From an uncultured Bacteroidota bacterium (GTDB lineage Bacteria; Bacteroidota; Bacteroidia; Flavobacteriales; Flavobacteriaceae): a DNA stretch of 64,000 nt. A model generated the notes under the pieces. That model had not been told where the DNA came from and made no database searches. It saw only the letters and a program-made list of their open reading frames with translations. The position numbers were made by a program, and so were the translations under genes. This document shows, piece by piece, positions 28,340-37,287 of the stretch (positions are counted from its first letter, which is position 1; each line of letters starts with the position of its first letter). The DNA is taken from NCBI GenBank assembly GCA_902605445.1, contig CACLCL010000005.1, positions 1-64,000 of the forward strand, given 5' to 3'.

Positions 28340-29962
28340 TTAAGATGATTTAATAATTCTGTGAACTTCTTCTCTATTCTGGAATTTAATTTTAATCAGA
28401 TAAATACCATTCATAATATTTTCAATTTGAATCGGTTTATGTGTGTACGATAAACCTGATTTAATCTTTCTTCCGTTAAGATCATAAATTTCAAATAAAA
28501 ACTCATTTTCAAATTCATGACTTGTGACCTTAATTTCATTTTGAAAAGGATTTGGAGAAATTCTAAAAATCTTTTTATCAAGTCTATGATCAGTTAATGT
28601 ATTACTGTAACAATTCTCTTCAACCGAATACTCATCCCTTACAAGCTCTGATATTTTATTTTGACTAAAACTTTCATTATTTGTATGATTATAAAAGGTT
28701 GAGTCTAGAGCAAAATCATCAGCACCAAGATAATCTTGTAATAAAGTCCCAAGGGTTTCCCTATAATCAAATTGAAATGTCTCTAATTGCCAGTTATTAT
28801 TTTCAGAAGCTTCAGTTAAATCAGGATTAGTTCCTGAAACACCCCCGTTAATTGCAGTACCGAATACAAACATTGGAGCAATTTCCCCGTGATCAGTTCC
28901 TAAATTACCATTTTCTTTTGCTTTTCTGCCAAACTCTGAAAATGTTAGGCCAACTACATCATCTTGAAAACCTTGAGCAATTATATCATCCATAAAACTA
29001 GAAATTGCATTATTTAGCTCGGTTAAAAGATTATTATGATCACCCTGTAAATCACCAGCAGATTGTACCTGACTAAAGTGTGTGTCAAAACCATTTAGTT
29101 TTACTAAATACACTTTAGATTCCAGACCACCACTTATCAATCTTGCAACGGTTTTTAATTGATTTGACAAGTCTGAGTCTTCATATGTGACTGAATTTGA
29201 TCCATTATTAAAAGAGTTTGATATTGCTTCTGAATATAATGTTGATATTTGATCATTATCAATAATGTATTGTAATTCCTCACCATAATGCGAATTTGGA
29301 ATATATGTAGGCGGCTCCCCTCCTAATCCACTTAAAACTGAATAAAATCCTGAGGTATCTTGTCCTTCAATATTTATAGACAAACCGTGTTCCTCAGCTC
29401 CGTGAAAACCCAATGAGCCAGTTTTTGAACCAATCTCAACTCCAATTGGAAATGACTGTTGAACTAAGTCATAATAATAAGATTCTATAAATCTTCCTAT
29501 CCAGCCTGAATCTCCACCATTATCCCAACTATTACCGTCATTTCCTGTATTATACACATCTGTAGATGCAAAATGGCTTTTATTCTGTGATGGATAACCA
29601 ACAGCCTGTAATATTCTTAAAAAACCTGAATCATATAAATTCTTAAAACCAGTTAGTGATGGATGTAATCCTATCTGTTGTGTATCATCCAGTGTTGTGT
29701 CGAGATTTATGAAAGAATTAGCTCCAGTGTCAGAAACTTTGATTGTAGGTCTTAAATTGCTATATAAATCGTATTGATTTAATGGAACTAAAGTGTTTAA
29801 TCCATCATTTCCCCCTCCTAAATATATTAAGACTAATTTTCTGTTACTTATATCACAATTAATAAATTTTTTACCAATATTTAATGCATTAGTTATTTGA
29901 GCAGGAAAAAGACTTACAGCTGATGCAGTTGTTGTTAATTTTATAAAATTTCTTCTTTTCAT
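28340..29962 (-). CDS. DUF1501 protein with Tat-like leader and T9SS sorting domain
   Basis: This 540-residue protein belongs to the DUF1501 family (sulfatase-like, function unproven). The N-terminus KRRNFIKLT followed by a hydrophobic stretch fits a Tat signal. The core includes the metal-binding-type motifs VLIYLGGGNDGLNTLVPL and LTFSEFGRKAKENGNLGTDHGEIAPMFVFG. The last 75 residues (RISPNPFQNEIKV...YDLNGRKIKSG...NGIYLIKIK) are a type A sorting domain of the type IX secretion system, so the mature protein is expected on the cell surface or secreted. It forms a unit with DUF1800 and mscS upstream. DUF1800/DUF1501 pairs are frequent in Bacteroidota and Planctomycetota. Confidence 0.9.
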   Translation of the reverse strand: MKRRNFIKLTTTASAVSLFPAQITNALNIGKKFINCDISNRKLVLIYLGGGNDGLNTLVPLNQYDLYSNLRPTIKVSDTGANSFINLDTTLDDTQQIGLHPSLTGFKNLYDSGFLRILQAVGYPSQNKSHFASTDVYNTGNDGNSWDNGGDSGWIGRFIESYYYDLVQQSFPIGVEIGSKTGSLGFHGAEEHGLSINIEGQDTSGFYSVLSGLGGEPPTYIPNSHYGEELQYIIDNDQISTLYSEAISNSFNNGSNSVTYEDSDLSNQLKTVARLISGGLESKVYLVKLNGFDTHFSQVQSAGDLQGDHNNLLTELNNAISSFMDDIIAQGFQDDVVGLTFSEFGRKAKENGNLGTDHGEIAPMFVFGTAINGGVSGTNPDLTEASENNNWQLETFQFDYRETLGTLLQDYLGADDFALDSTFYNHTNNESFSQNKISELVRDEYSVEENCYSNTLTDHRLDKKIFRISPNPFQNEIKVTSHEFENEFLFEIYDLNGRKIKSGLSYTHKPIQIENIMNGIYLIKIKFQNREEVHRIIKSS

Positions 29963-29972
29963 CTAAATAAAT

Positions 29973-31604
29973 TTACATTAATTGGTTTTCAGGGGCATTA
30001 ACCATTGCTCCAATAAGAACGTCAAGCCTATTTTTTACAATTGTACTGTCTCCATCAGCTACATAATTATTCCAAGTATCAGTCCAATAATAGTCAGGGT
30101 AACCATCCAATACAAGCTCGGCAAAATAATTAATTCGGTCTTGGTCAATACTAAAAGGATATAAGAATTCTGCTAGATCATTAATCAAATTATTTAAATT
30201 CTGTGGGGATGTAATATTATTTTCAACAAAAGACACAGAGTTTAAAGCTGAACCAAACTGACCGTTTTGCCCTAATGCATTTCTTCCAGTAATCAGGCAT
30301 TCGATCATCCTATATCTTGCCAATATTGTACTTGACGAAAACCATTGTCTATCAAAATCGGGTGCTTGATATATTGCTGGGTAGCCCGCAACAGTATCTG
30401 GAGCAAAAAGAATCATTCCTGCCATTGGCCAATATGCATTCTGTAAAAAATACATTGAAAATCTATAATAATTATCCAAATCATCAATGGGACTAGGAAT
30501 TATAAACCCAAAATTGTTAATCGCAGTTGCTATCAGTTGCAAAGGTGATTTAATAATCGAACCAGTAATTTCATCAGATGGGTTGGAGTCATCAGAATCA
30601 TAAAAATGCTGTGAGGACAACAAAGTTGTGACAATTGGTAGCATTTCGTAATTATTACTCATTAATTGTTGTGCTAGAGGATAAATTATATCATTTTGAA
30701 TATTTTCATCCCATTCGCTTTTTACAAAAAATCTGTAGATTTTTTCAACATATGCAATTGCTGTAGCTTCCTTGTCAAAAACCATGTCAACAAACTCGTG
30801 AAGTTCATCCATTATTGAATTATAATCTGTTCCACCTTGTAATTCGTAATTATCAAATGCATGACTAAATTGTTTATCGTTTTGGTCATGTTGATTTACA
30901 TTTATTCTTCCCATTGGAATGCTTGTATCACTATCAATAATAGTTCTATCCAACTGAGTTTTAAAACCTGAAAATACTTTTGCTGCCTCTACTACATCAT
31001 TTTCTGTATAGTTTGTATAATCCCCCTCTCCTATTTGTTCACCTTTTGTAATTGTAAATAACTCTAAAAATTCTCTAGCATAATTTTCGTTTGGATTATT
31101 AGCATTATTTTGAGTATTGTCAAGGTAGTTTAGCATTGCATTATCCATTGTGATTTTCTTTGCAAGAACCTTTAAATTACCAACAGAATAATATTCCAAG
31201 AGTTTTAAATGATCATAAAAATAATGTGAAGCACCTACATCTCCACTAGCTATTGTGAATGTTGTATGAAGAAAAAATTGAAGTTTATCCTTCAAACTAA
31301 CTCTATTAATCATATTGTAAAACCACCACTGAGATAGTAGTTTTCTTTTTCTCGCTTGATTAGGTATGTCTGGAGGATATATTCCAGACGATAACCAAAA
31401 TCCATGAGGATTATCAGTTGGTAGCGGGTCATAAGGTTCAGTATAACTAACTGTGTCATCTTGAAGAAGTAAATCAATTGCTTCATTGGCAGTCATATTT
31501 GAAACTGTATAAAGCAAATCTTTATTATAATGAAAACATGCACGCTTTAGCAAGTGTTTTGCTCTTGTGACACCTAAATTTGAAGTTAGAGGAGATAATG
31601 ACAT
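29973..31604 (-). CDS. DUF1800 family protein
   Basis: This 543-residue protein is a member of the DUF1800 family, which is consistently paired with DUF1501. The N-terminal region has the family motif TRAKHLLKRACFH, and later DNPHGFWLSSGIYPPDIP, QFFLHTTFTIASG and NYAREFLELFTITKGE can be recognised. No clear signal peptide is seen at the annotated start, although partners are exported; it might travel together with DUF1501. The function is unknown. It lies 10 nt upstream of DUF1501 and 2 nt downstream of mscS. Confidence 0.88.
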   Translation of the reverse strand: MSLSPLTSNLGVTRAKHLLKRACFHYNKDLLYTVSNMTANEAIDLLLQDDTVSYTEPYDPLPTDNPHGFWLSSGIYPPDIPNQARKRKLLSQWWFYNMINRVSLKDKLQFFLHTTFTIASGDVGASHYFYDHLKLLEYYSVGNLKVLAKKITMDNAMLNYLDNTQNNANNPNENYAREFLELFTITKGEQIGEGDYTNYTENDVVEAAKVFSGFKTQLDRTIIDSDTSIPMGRINVNQHDQNDKQFSHAFDNYELQGGTDYNSIMDELHEFVDMVFDKEATAIAYVEKIYRFFVKSEWDENIQNDIIYPLAQQLMSNNYEMLPIVTTLLSSQHFYDSDDSNPSDEITGSIIKSPLQLIATAINNFGFIIPSPIDDLDNYYRFSMYFLQNAYWPMAGMILFAPDTVAGYPAIYQAPDFDRQWFSSSTILARYRMIECLITGRNALGQNGQFGSALNSVSFVENNITSPQNLNNLINDLAEFLYPFSIDQDRINYFAELVLDGYPDYYWTDTWNNYVADGDSTIVKNRLDVLIGAMVNAPENQLM

Positions 31605-31606
31605 AA

Positions 31607-32701
31607 TTAATTTTTTTCGATGTAAATGGATCTAGATGGGAATGCAAATTCACATTTATGTTTGTTTACAATTTCAATTATACTAAAATTAATTTTCTCC
31701 TGAGTATCAATTAGTACTTCCCAATCCGGGCTATCTACATAATACAAAACCATAATATCTAATGAACTTGGACCAAAATTTAAGAATTTTACTTTACCAT
31801 CTTGGTTTGTCATCTCATGCCTATCAACTAGTATCTGTATATCATTTACTATTGCTTTAATTTTTTCAATTGATGTGTCATAAGTTAGTCCGATGTTGAA
31901 CTTAACTCTCCTTACTGGTCTAGCGCCTAAATTATCCAATTCACTACTTATAATATTTTTGTTTGGAACCGTCACTATACTTTTATCAAAAGTTCTTATT
32001 CTGGTACTTCTGAAACCTACTTTTTCAACAATTCCAGTAACACCACCAAGAGTGACGATATCTCCAACAGTGAAGGGTTTATCAAAAAAGATAGTAAATG
32101 AACCTAATAGGTTTTCAAGACTTTCCTTTGATGCTAGCGCGAACGCAACACCACCAATACCCAAACCCGTTACTAGTGCGGTAATATTTACATCAAAAAC
32201 ATTTCCTAGTATCATCACAATACCTAAAACTATTGTAAGTACTTTGGCAATGTCTATAGCAAAAGGTATTAATTGATCATCGACTTTACTTTCGGTTTCC
32301 AAAGCTCTGTTCTTAAGCTTATATCCAAAAAAATCAATAGCTCTATTTATTGTCCAGAAAATAGTTATCAAGATAAAGAGGTTAAAAGCTTTTGATATAT
32401 AAATTGATATATCAACACTATCTTCAGAGGATAAATAGTCTGGTAGATTAATAAACTTGGAGGAAAAATAAACAACAACTAAAAATAAAAAATATCGTAT
32501 AGGTTTTTTAAGTAATAAATCAAATTTAATATTATCATTTCCAGATTCATCTTTAGCAAAAAAATTAAATAATAATTTGGTTATAAATAATCTTAATGGA
32601 TTAGTGATAAGTAAACCTAAAATCAGAGAAACTAAAAAATATAGATAATTAATTATTTTATTACCAAAGAAATCAATATTTAAAATCTCAAAAAAATCCA
32701 T
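31607..32701 (-). CDS. MscS-type mechanosensitive ion channel
   Basis: MscS channels open on membrane tension to release solutes on osmotic downshock. The 364-residue protein has about four membrane segments in the first 190 residues and the pore-lining TM3 plus beta-domain signature ITALVTGLGIGGVAFALASKESLENLLGSFTIFFDKPF, followed by VGDIVTLGGVTGIVEKVGFRSTRIRTFD. The C-terminal alpha/beta domain ends with FAFPSRSIYIEKN. It heads a minus-strand unit with DUF1800 and DUF1501. A TATTTTTG -7 box lies 10 nt before its ATG. Confidence 0.94.
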   Translation of the reverse strand: MDFFEILNIDFFGNKIINYLYFLVSLILGLLITNPLRLFITKLLFNFFAKDESGNDNIKFDLLLKKPIRYFLFLVVVYFSSKFINLPDYLSSEDSVDISIYISKAFNLFILITIFWTINRAIDFFGYKLKNRALETESKVDDQLIPFAIDIAKVLTIVLGIVMILGNVFDVNITALVTGLGIGGVAFALASKESLENLLGSFTIFFDKPFTVGDIVTLGGVTGIVEKVGFRSTRIRTFDKSIVTVPNKNIISSELDNLGARPVRRVKFNIGLTYDTSIEKIKAIVNDIQILVDRHEMTNQDGKVKFLNFGPSSLDIMVLYYVDSPDWEVLIDTQEKINFSIIEIVNKHKCEFAFPSRSIYIEKN

Positions 32702-32711
32702 AATTATAGAC

Positions 32712-32719
32712 CAAAAATA
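32712..32719 (-). promoter_or_regulatory. Bacteroidota -7 box before mscS
   Basis: On the minus strand the bases read TATTTTTG, a TAnnTTTG match, 10 nt before the ATG of mscS. A leader of about 5 nt is predicted. No -33 element was identified. Confidence 0.5.
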
Positions 32720-32823
32720 TTAAATATTTAGTTAGAAAATTATTTTAATAAAAAATTATATCAACCAAAATGCTAATTTTTATTAAATTACTCTCAAATT
32801 AATCTTATCGAAAATTAAAAATT

Positions 32824-33378
32824 ATGAAATTATTAAAAAAAATATTTTACTTAAGCTTTATTACATTAATTGTAATGAGTTGTAATACACCTGAAAGAAG
32901 TGTTGGAATGAATTCCTGGGAAGGTTTGGATGAATTAAAATGGCATATTGGAACTGAGCCTCCAATAAATACTGTTCTCGAATTTGAAGATGCTTGGCGA
33001 GCTAATGATTATGAAAAAATGAAAATGATGACAACAGATAGTACAACATTTACTGGTGGAAATGGTGAAACATTAGGTGTTTCAGAGTGGTTTGAAAATA
33101 TTCAAGCTAATGCTAAAAGAAGAGATTCAATAGGTGCTACTTTGAACTGGAAAACTAATTCTGTATTTTCTGTTGATATAGCTCCAGGAGAAGGTGGTGA
33201 ATTGGTTCATTATAACATAGATGTTGAATATTCTGAAGGTGATGAAACAAGTGAATATAACAGCATGCAAATATGGTATATAGTCGATGGAAAGGTAATT
33301 AGGCGAAACTCATATTGGAAAGCTATTGTCAATGATGATAAAGATGAAGAAACTGATGAGGTTTCTGAAGAAGAATAA
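32824..33378 (+). CDS. NTF2/SnoaL-like lipoprotein
   Basis: This 184-residue protein begins with a lipoprotein signal, FYLSFITLIVMSCN, with the lipidated cysteine at residue 20. The body (VLEFEDAWRANDYEKMKMMTTDSTTFTGGNG, ending with a strand-rich VDGKVIRRNSYW) fits the NTF2/SnoaL-like fold seen in many small exported proteins. The C-terminus is very acidic (DDKDEETDEVSEEE). It is a single-gene unit with a bidirectional terminator downstream. No enzymatic function can be assigned from the sequence. Confidence 0.82.
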   Translation: MKLLKKIFYLSFITLIVMSCNTPERSVGMNSWEGLDELKWHIGTEPPINTVLEFEDAWRANDYEKMKMMTTDSTTFTGGNGETLGVSEWFENIQANAKRRDSIGATLNWKTNSVFSVDIAPGEGGELVHYNIDVEYSEGDETSEYNSMQIWYIVDGKVIRRNSYWKAIVNDDKDEETDEVSEEE

Positions 33379-33419
33379 AAATTGACTTTTTTTGTTGTTC
33401 TATAATAACAATTAAACAT

Positions 33420-33449
33420 AAAAAAAGCACTATTTGTGGTGCTTTTTTT
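33420..33449. terminator. Bidirectional intrinsic terminator
   Basis: The sequence AAAAAAAGCAC, an 8-nt loop (TATTTGTG) and GTGCTTTTTTT form a perfect inverted repeat with a GC-containing base and flanking A and T runs on both sides. It lies between the lipoprotein gene and the end of the prohibitin gene and can stop transcription from both directions. It is the only clear stem-loop terminator that I found in the window. Confidence 0.9.
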
Positions 33450-33473
33450 ATGTTTTAAACTAATAGTAAATTC

Positions 33474-34289
33474 CTAATTATTACCTAATATTAATGGTAA
33501 GCCATCTTTACCACTACCAACAACTACAACCTTGGAATTTCCTGACTCAGCAAGCTTTAGAGTTGCTTCAATTCCTTTATCTCTTAAAATGTTAGGAGTT
33601 AATGATGCGGCTAAAATTCTATTAGCATCAGCTTTTCCTTGGGCTTCTATTCTCTGTTTTTCGGCTTCTTTCGCAGCTGTTACCAATCTAAATTCATACT
33701 CAAGTGATTCTTGCTCTTGCTTCAGCTTTCTTTCAATTGCTTCCTTAATAGAAGGTGGTAATGTTACATCTCTAACTAATATCTCATTTAGTTGAATGTA
33801 CTGATCATCAACGATTTTTTTTGTTTCGTCAAAAATTTCAGTTTGTATGTCATCTCTTTTGGATGAATATAATTGCTCTGGGGTATACCTACCTACAACA
33901 CTACGAGCAGCAGACCTTATAGCAGGTAATAATATACGTTGCTTATATGCTTCACTTTTTTCTTTATGTAGTTTTCCCAAATCTTCATATTTTGGTTGAA
34001 ACCAAGCGGATGCCTCCAACTGAATGTCAAGACCGTTAGATGATAAAACATTCATTTTTTCAAAAACTTCCTGCTGTCTAACTTCATATTTAAATACTGA
34101 ATTCCATGGTAAAACAATATGAAAACCTTCATCTAATGGAGGTTCATCGGTAACAACACCACCTCCAAAAAGCTTATATAGAACACCTGCTTCTCCACTA
34201 CCAATCGTTACAAACGATTTTGCAAATACTAATAAAAGGAATGAAATTCCAACAAGTAATGGAACTCCAATTTTTGGTAAATTATTCAT
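33474..34289 (-). CDS. Prohibitin/SPFH-domain membrane protein
   Basis: This 271-residue protein has one N-terminal membrane segment (about residues 8-26) followed by an SPFH (band 7) domain with the prohibitin-like segments KLFGGGVVTDEPPLDEGFHIVLPWN and YTPEQLYSSKRDDIQTEIF, then a helical coiled-coil region (SIKEAIERKLKQEQESLEYEFRLVTAAKEAEKQRIEAQGKADANRI). Such proteins scaffold membrane complexes and regulate membrane proteases such as FtsH. It is the last gene of the lpxD-lpxC-lpxA-efp-sucD-fabG run, 20 nt after fabG, with the terminator just downstream. Confidence 0.93.
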   Translation of the reverse strand: MNNLPKIGVPLLVGISFLLLVFAKSFVTIGSGEAGVLYKLFGGGVVTDEPPLDEGFHIVLPWNSVFKYEVRQQEVFEKMNVLSSNGLDIQLEASAWFQPKYEDLGKLHKEKSEAYKQRILLPAIRSAARSVVGRYTPEQLYSSKRDDIQTEIFDETKKIVDDQYIQLNEILVRDVTLPPSIKEAIERKLKQEQESLEYEFRLVTAAKEAEKQRIEAQGKADANRILAASLTPNILRDKGIEATLKLAESGNSKVVVVGSGKDGLPLILGNN

Positions 34290-34309
34290 AATTTTTAATT
34301 TTTAATTTA

Positions 34310-35056
34310 TTAAGTTAATAAACCACCATTTACATGGATGGTTTGTCCAGTTACATATGATGACATATCACTTCCAAGCCATAGACAAACATTAGCTATG
34401 TCCTTTGGTGTGCCACCTCTTTTTAATGGAATAGAATCTCTCCATTCCTGTACTACTTTATCATCTAGAACTTCGGTCATCTCTGTTTCAATAAAACCAG
34501 GGGCAATTACGTTACATCTTATGTTTCTTGAACCCAATTCTAAAGCTATTGATTTGGAAAATCCAATGATACCTGCTTTTGAGGCTGCATAATTTGATTG
34601 ACCTGCATTTCCCTTAACACCAACAACTGAGCTCATATTAATTATTGAGCCAAATCGTTGTTTAAGCATCGTCCTTTGTATTGCCTTTGTCATATTAAAT
34701 ACAGACTTTAAATTAATAGAAATTACTTTATCAAAGTCCTCCTCTTTCATTCTCATTAACAGATTATCAATTGTTATGCCAGCATTGTTAATTAATATAT
34801 CTATTACAGGAAAATCATTTACAATTTTATTAATCAAATTTTCACAATCATTAAAATTTGAAGCGTCGGACTTGTAACCTTTTACAATTACACCTTCTCT
34901 AGACAATTCGTTTTCAATTTCCTTAGCTAAATCAGAAGAGCTTGAGTATGTAAAAATAACATTTGCTCCATTCTTAGCAAAAGTTTCAGCAATTCCTCTA
35001 CCTATGCCTCTTGTAGCTCCAGTAATAATTGCAGTTTTATCTTTTAATATTTTCAT
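34310..35056 (-). CDS. fabG: 3-oxoacyl-[ACP] reductase
   Basis: FabG reduces beta-ketoacyl-ACP with NADPH in fatty acid synthesis. The 248-residue protein has GATRGIGRGIA near the N-terminus for the cofactor, NNAGIT, the catalytic serine in MSSVVGVKGN and the Y-x-x-x-K site in NYAASKAG, and the C-terminal VTGQTIHVNGGLLT. The location 1 nt after sucD and within a lipid A gene run supports the fatty acid role rather than another short-chain dehydrogenase. Confidence 0.95.
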   Translation of the reverse strand: MKILKDKTAIITGATRGIGRGIAETFAKNGANVIFTYSSSSDLAKEIENELSREGVIVKGYKSDASNFNDCENLINKIVNDFPVIDILINNAGITIDNLLMRMKEEDFDKVISINLKSVFNMTKAIQRTMLKQRFGSIINMSSVVGVKGNAGQSNYAASKAGIIGFSKSIALELGSRNIRCNVIAPGFIETEMTEVLDDKVVQEWRDSIPLKRGGTPKDIANVCLWLGSDMSSYVTGQTIHVNGGLLT

Positions 35057-35057
35057 A

Positions 35058-35933
35058 CTATTTATTATAAATTTCTAACACTTTTTTTCCAATCTCTGCT
35101 GGTGAATCAACAACATGAATACCTGAGAGATTTAGAATTCTCTTTTTAGCTTGTGCTGTGTCATCAGAACCTCCAACAATGGCCCCAGCATGTCCCATAG
35201 TTCTGCCTGCAGGGGCTGTTTCTCCTGCGATAAAACCAATAACAGGTTTTGTAGACTTAGACTCCTTATACCATTTTGCAGCATCAGCCTCTAATTGACC
35301 CCCAATCTCTCCTATTAAAACAATAATTTCAGTTTCAGAGTCATTAATAAAAAGTTTTAATGCATCTTTTACCGTTGTACCTATAATTGGATCACCACCA
35401 ATGCCAATCGCTGTTGAAATCCCTAACCCTTGTTTTACAACTTGATCAGCAGCTTCATAGGTTAAGGTTCCAGATTTAGAAATTACTCCAACAGAACCTT
35501 TTTTGAATATAAAACCTGGCATTATACCAACTTTTGCTTCTTCAGGCGATATAACACCTGGGCAATTAGGCCCTATTAAAATAACATCCTTTCCCTCAAT
35601 ATGGTTTTTAACTTTAATCATATCACTAATTGGGATACCTTCAGTAATCGCAATTATAACTTTAATGCCAGCTTCAGTAGCCTCAATAATTGCACTAGCT
35701 GCAAAAGCAGGTGGAACAAAAATAATGCTTGTATTTGCATCAGTATTTAAAATAGCTTCATTTACAGTATTAAAAACAGGTAATCCTAAATGCATTTGAC
35801 CACCTTTTTTAGGAGTTACACCACCAACTAAGTTTGTACCATACTCAATCATTTTTTCCGAGTGAAAAGAGCCTTCACGACCAGTAAAACCTTGAACAAT
35901 TATTTTTGAATTTTTATCAACTAATACACTCAT
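35058..35933 (-). CDS. sucD: Succinate-CoA ligase, alpha subunit
   Basis: SucD carries the phosphohistidine of succinyl-CoA synthetase in the citric acid cycle. The 291-residue protein has the CoA-binding [41 protein letters not shown], and the active-site histidine in [15 protein letters not shown]. The beta subunit SucC is not in the window, so the two subunits are encoded apart. Its ATG shares one base with the stop of efp (TAATG), so translation is likely coupled. Confidence 0.95.
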   Translation of the reverse strand: MSVLVDKNSKIIVQGFTGREGSFHSEKMIEYGTNLVGGVTPKKGGQMHLGLPVFNTVNEAILNTDANTSIIFVPPAFAASAIIEATEAGIKVIIAITEGIPISDMIKVKNHIEGKDVILIGPNCPGVISPEEAKVGIMPGFIFKKGSVGVISKSGTLTYEAADQVVKQGLGISTAIGIGGDPIIGTTVKDALKLFINDSETEIIVLIGEIGGQLEADAAKWYKESKSTKPVIGFIAGETAPAGRTMGHAGAIVGGSDDTAQAKKRILNLSGIHVVDSPAEIGKKVLEIYNK

Positions 35934-36499
35934 TATTCTTTAAATCTTTCTTTATAATTTCCTTTTTCAGTATCAACTTTAATTTTATCTCCCTCGTTAA
36001 TAAATAATGGTACATTTACAATTGCACCAGTTTCTAATGTCGCTGGTTTTGTTGCGTTTGTTGCAGTATTTCCCTTAACCCCAGGCTCTGTAGAAACAAC
36101 CTCTAAAATAACATTGGGTGGCATTTCTACAGAAAGAGGTATTCCTGTTTCAGAATTTGTAACGACTGTGACAATTTCACCCTCTTTCATTAATTGAGGG
36201 TTATCAAGAAATTTTTCCTCAATTGAAATTTGGTTATAATCATCAGTATTCATGAAATGATAAGTTGTAGAATCGTTGTATAAGTATTGATATTTGTTAG
36301 TTTCAACTCTTACTTTATCAATCTTATGACCCGCAGAAAAGGTATTATCAACAACTTTTCCATTAGTCAAACTTTTTAATTTTGTCCTAACAAAAGCAGG
36401 ACCTTTTCCAGGTTTAACGTGTAAAAACTCAATAATTTTATAAATATCATTATTAAATTTAATACATAATCCATTTTTTATTTCAGCAGTAGTGCTCAT
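35933..36499 (-). CDS. efp: Elongation factor P
   Basis: EF-P rescues ribosomes stalled at polyproline stretches. The 188-residue protein has three expected beta-barrel domains and the loop [16 protein letters not shown] whose tip residue is lysine in this case (PGKG), as in the EpmA-type or other lysine-modified EF-Ps rather than the arginine type. No modification enzyme is encoded nearby. It lies 1 nt after lpxA and overlaps sucD by one base. Confidence 0.96.
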   Translation of the reverse strand: MSTTAEIKNGLCIKFNNDIYKIIEFLHVKPGKGPAFVRTKLKSLTNGKVVDNTFSAGHKIDKVRVETNKYQYLYNDSTTYHFMNTDDYNQISIEEKFLDNPQLMKEGEIVTVVTNSETGIPLSVEMPPNVILEVVSTEPGVKGNTATNATKPATLETGAIVNVPLFINEGDKIKVDTEKGNYKERFKE

Positions 36500-36500
36500 A

Positions 36501-37286
36501 TTAATTTGATTTTGTATAGCCTTTCATTATACCTCTCTGGGAATTTTTAATAAACATCAAAATTTCATCTCTTTCATCGGAAACTTCCATCTCAGCTTCA
36601 ATTATTTCACAAGCTTGAGAATTATTGTAATTCCTTTGATATAATAATCTATATATATTTTGAATTTCTTTAATTTTTTCAGACGAATATCCCCTTCTTC
36701 TCAAACCTACTGAGTTTATACCCACATATGAAAGTGGCTCTCTTGCAGCTTTTACGTAAGGTGGGACATCCTTTCGAACAAGTGAACCTCCTGTCACAAA
36801 GGCGTGATCACCAATTTTACAAAACTGATGTATAGCGGTTAGTCCGGAAATAATTACATAATTACCAACTGACACATGTCCTGCCAATGTAGTATTATTT
36901 GAAAAAATACAATTATCTCCAACAATACAATCATGGGCAATGTGAGAATATGCCATTATTAAGCAATTATCTCCAATCACAGTTTTTTCTCTGTCATTAG
37001 TGCCTTTATTAATTGTTACGCATTCTCTTATTGTTACATTATTACCAATTTCAACAAAAGTTCTTTCATTATTATATTTTAAATCTTGAGGATTTGCAGA
37101 AATTACAGCTCCAGGGAAAATATTGCAATTCTTACCAATTCTTGCACCGTCCATTATAGAAACATTTGAACCGATCCAGGTACCCTCCCCAATGGTTACA
37201 TCACCATCAATTGATGTAAAAGGATCTATGACAACATTTTTTGCAATTTTTGCATTTTGGTGTATATATGCTAAAGGTTGTTTCAT
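36501..37286 (-). CDS. lpxA: UDP-N-acetylglucosamine acyltransferase
   Basis: LpxA transfers a hydroxyacyl chain to UDP-GlcNAc in the first step of lipid A synthesis. The 261-residue protein has the left-handed beta-helix hexapeptide repeats (IGEGTWIGSNVSI, IGNNVTIRECVTINKGT), the catalytic-histidine segment IMAYSHIAHDCIVGDN and the C-terminal helical domain (VGLRRRGYSSEKIKEIQNIYR). It follows lpxC-fabZ by 1 nt in a classical lipid A cluster. Confidence 0.96.
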   Translation of the reverse strand: MKQPLAYIHQNAKIAKNVVIDPFTSIDGDVTIGEGTWIGSNVSIMDGARIGKNCNIFPGAVISANPQDLKYNNERTFVEIGNNVTIRECVTINKGTNDREKTVIGDNCLIMAYSHIAHDCIVGDNCIFSNNTTLAGHVSVGNYVIISGLTAIHQFCKIGDHAFVTGGSLVRKDVPPYVKAAREPLSYVGINSVGLRRRGYSSEKIKEIQNIYRLLYQRNYNNSQACEIIEAEMEVSDERDEILMFIKNSQRGIMKGYTKSN

Positions 37287-37287
37287 A

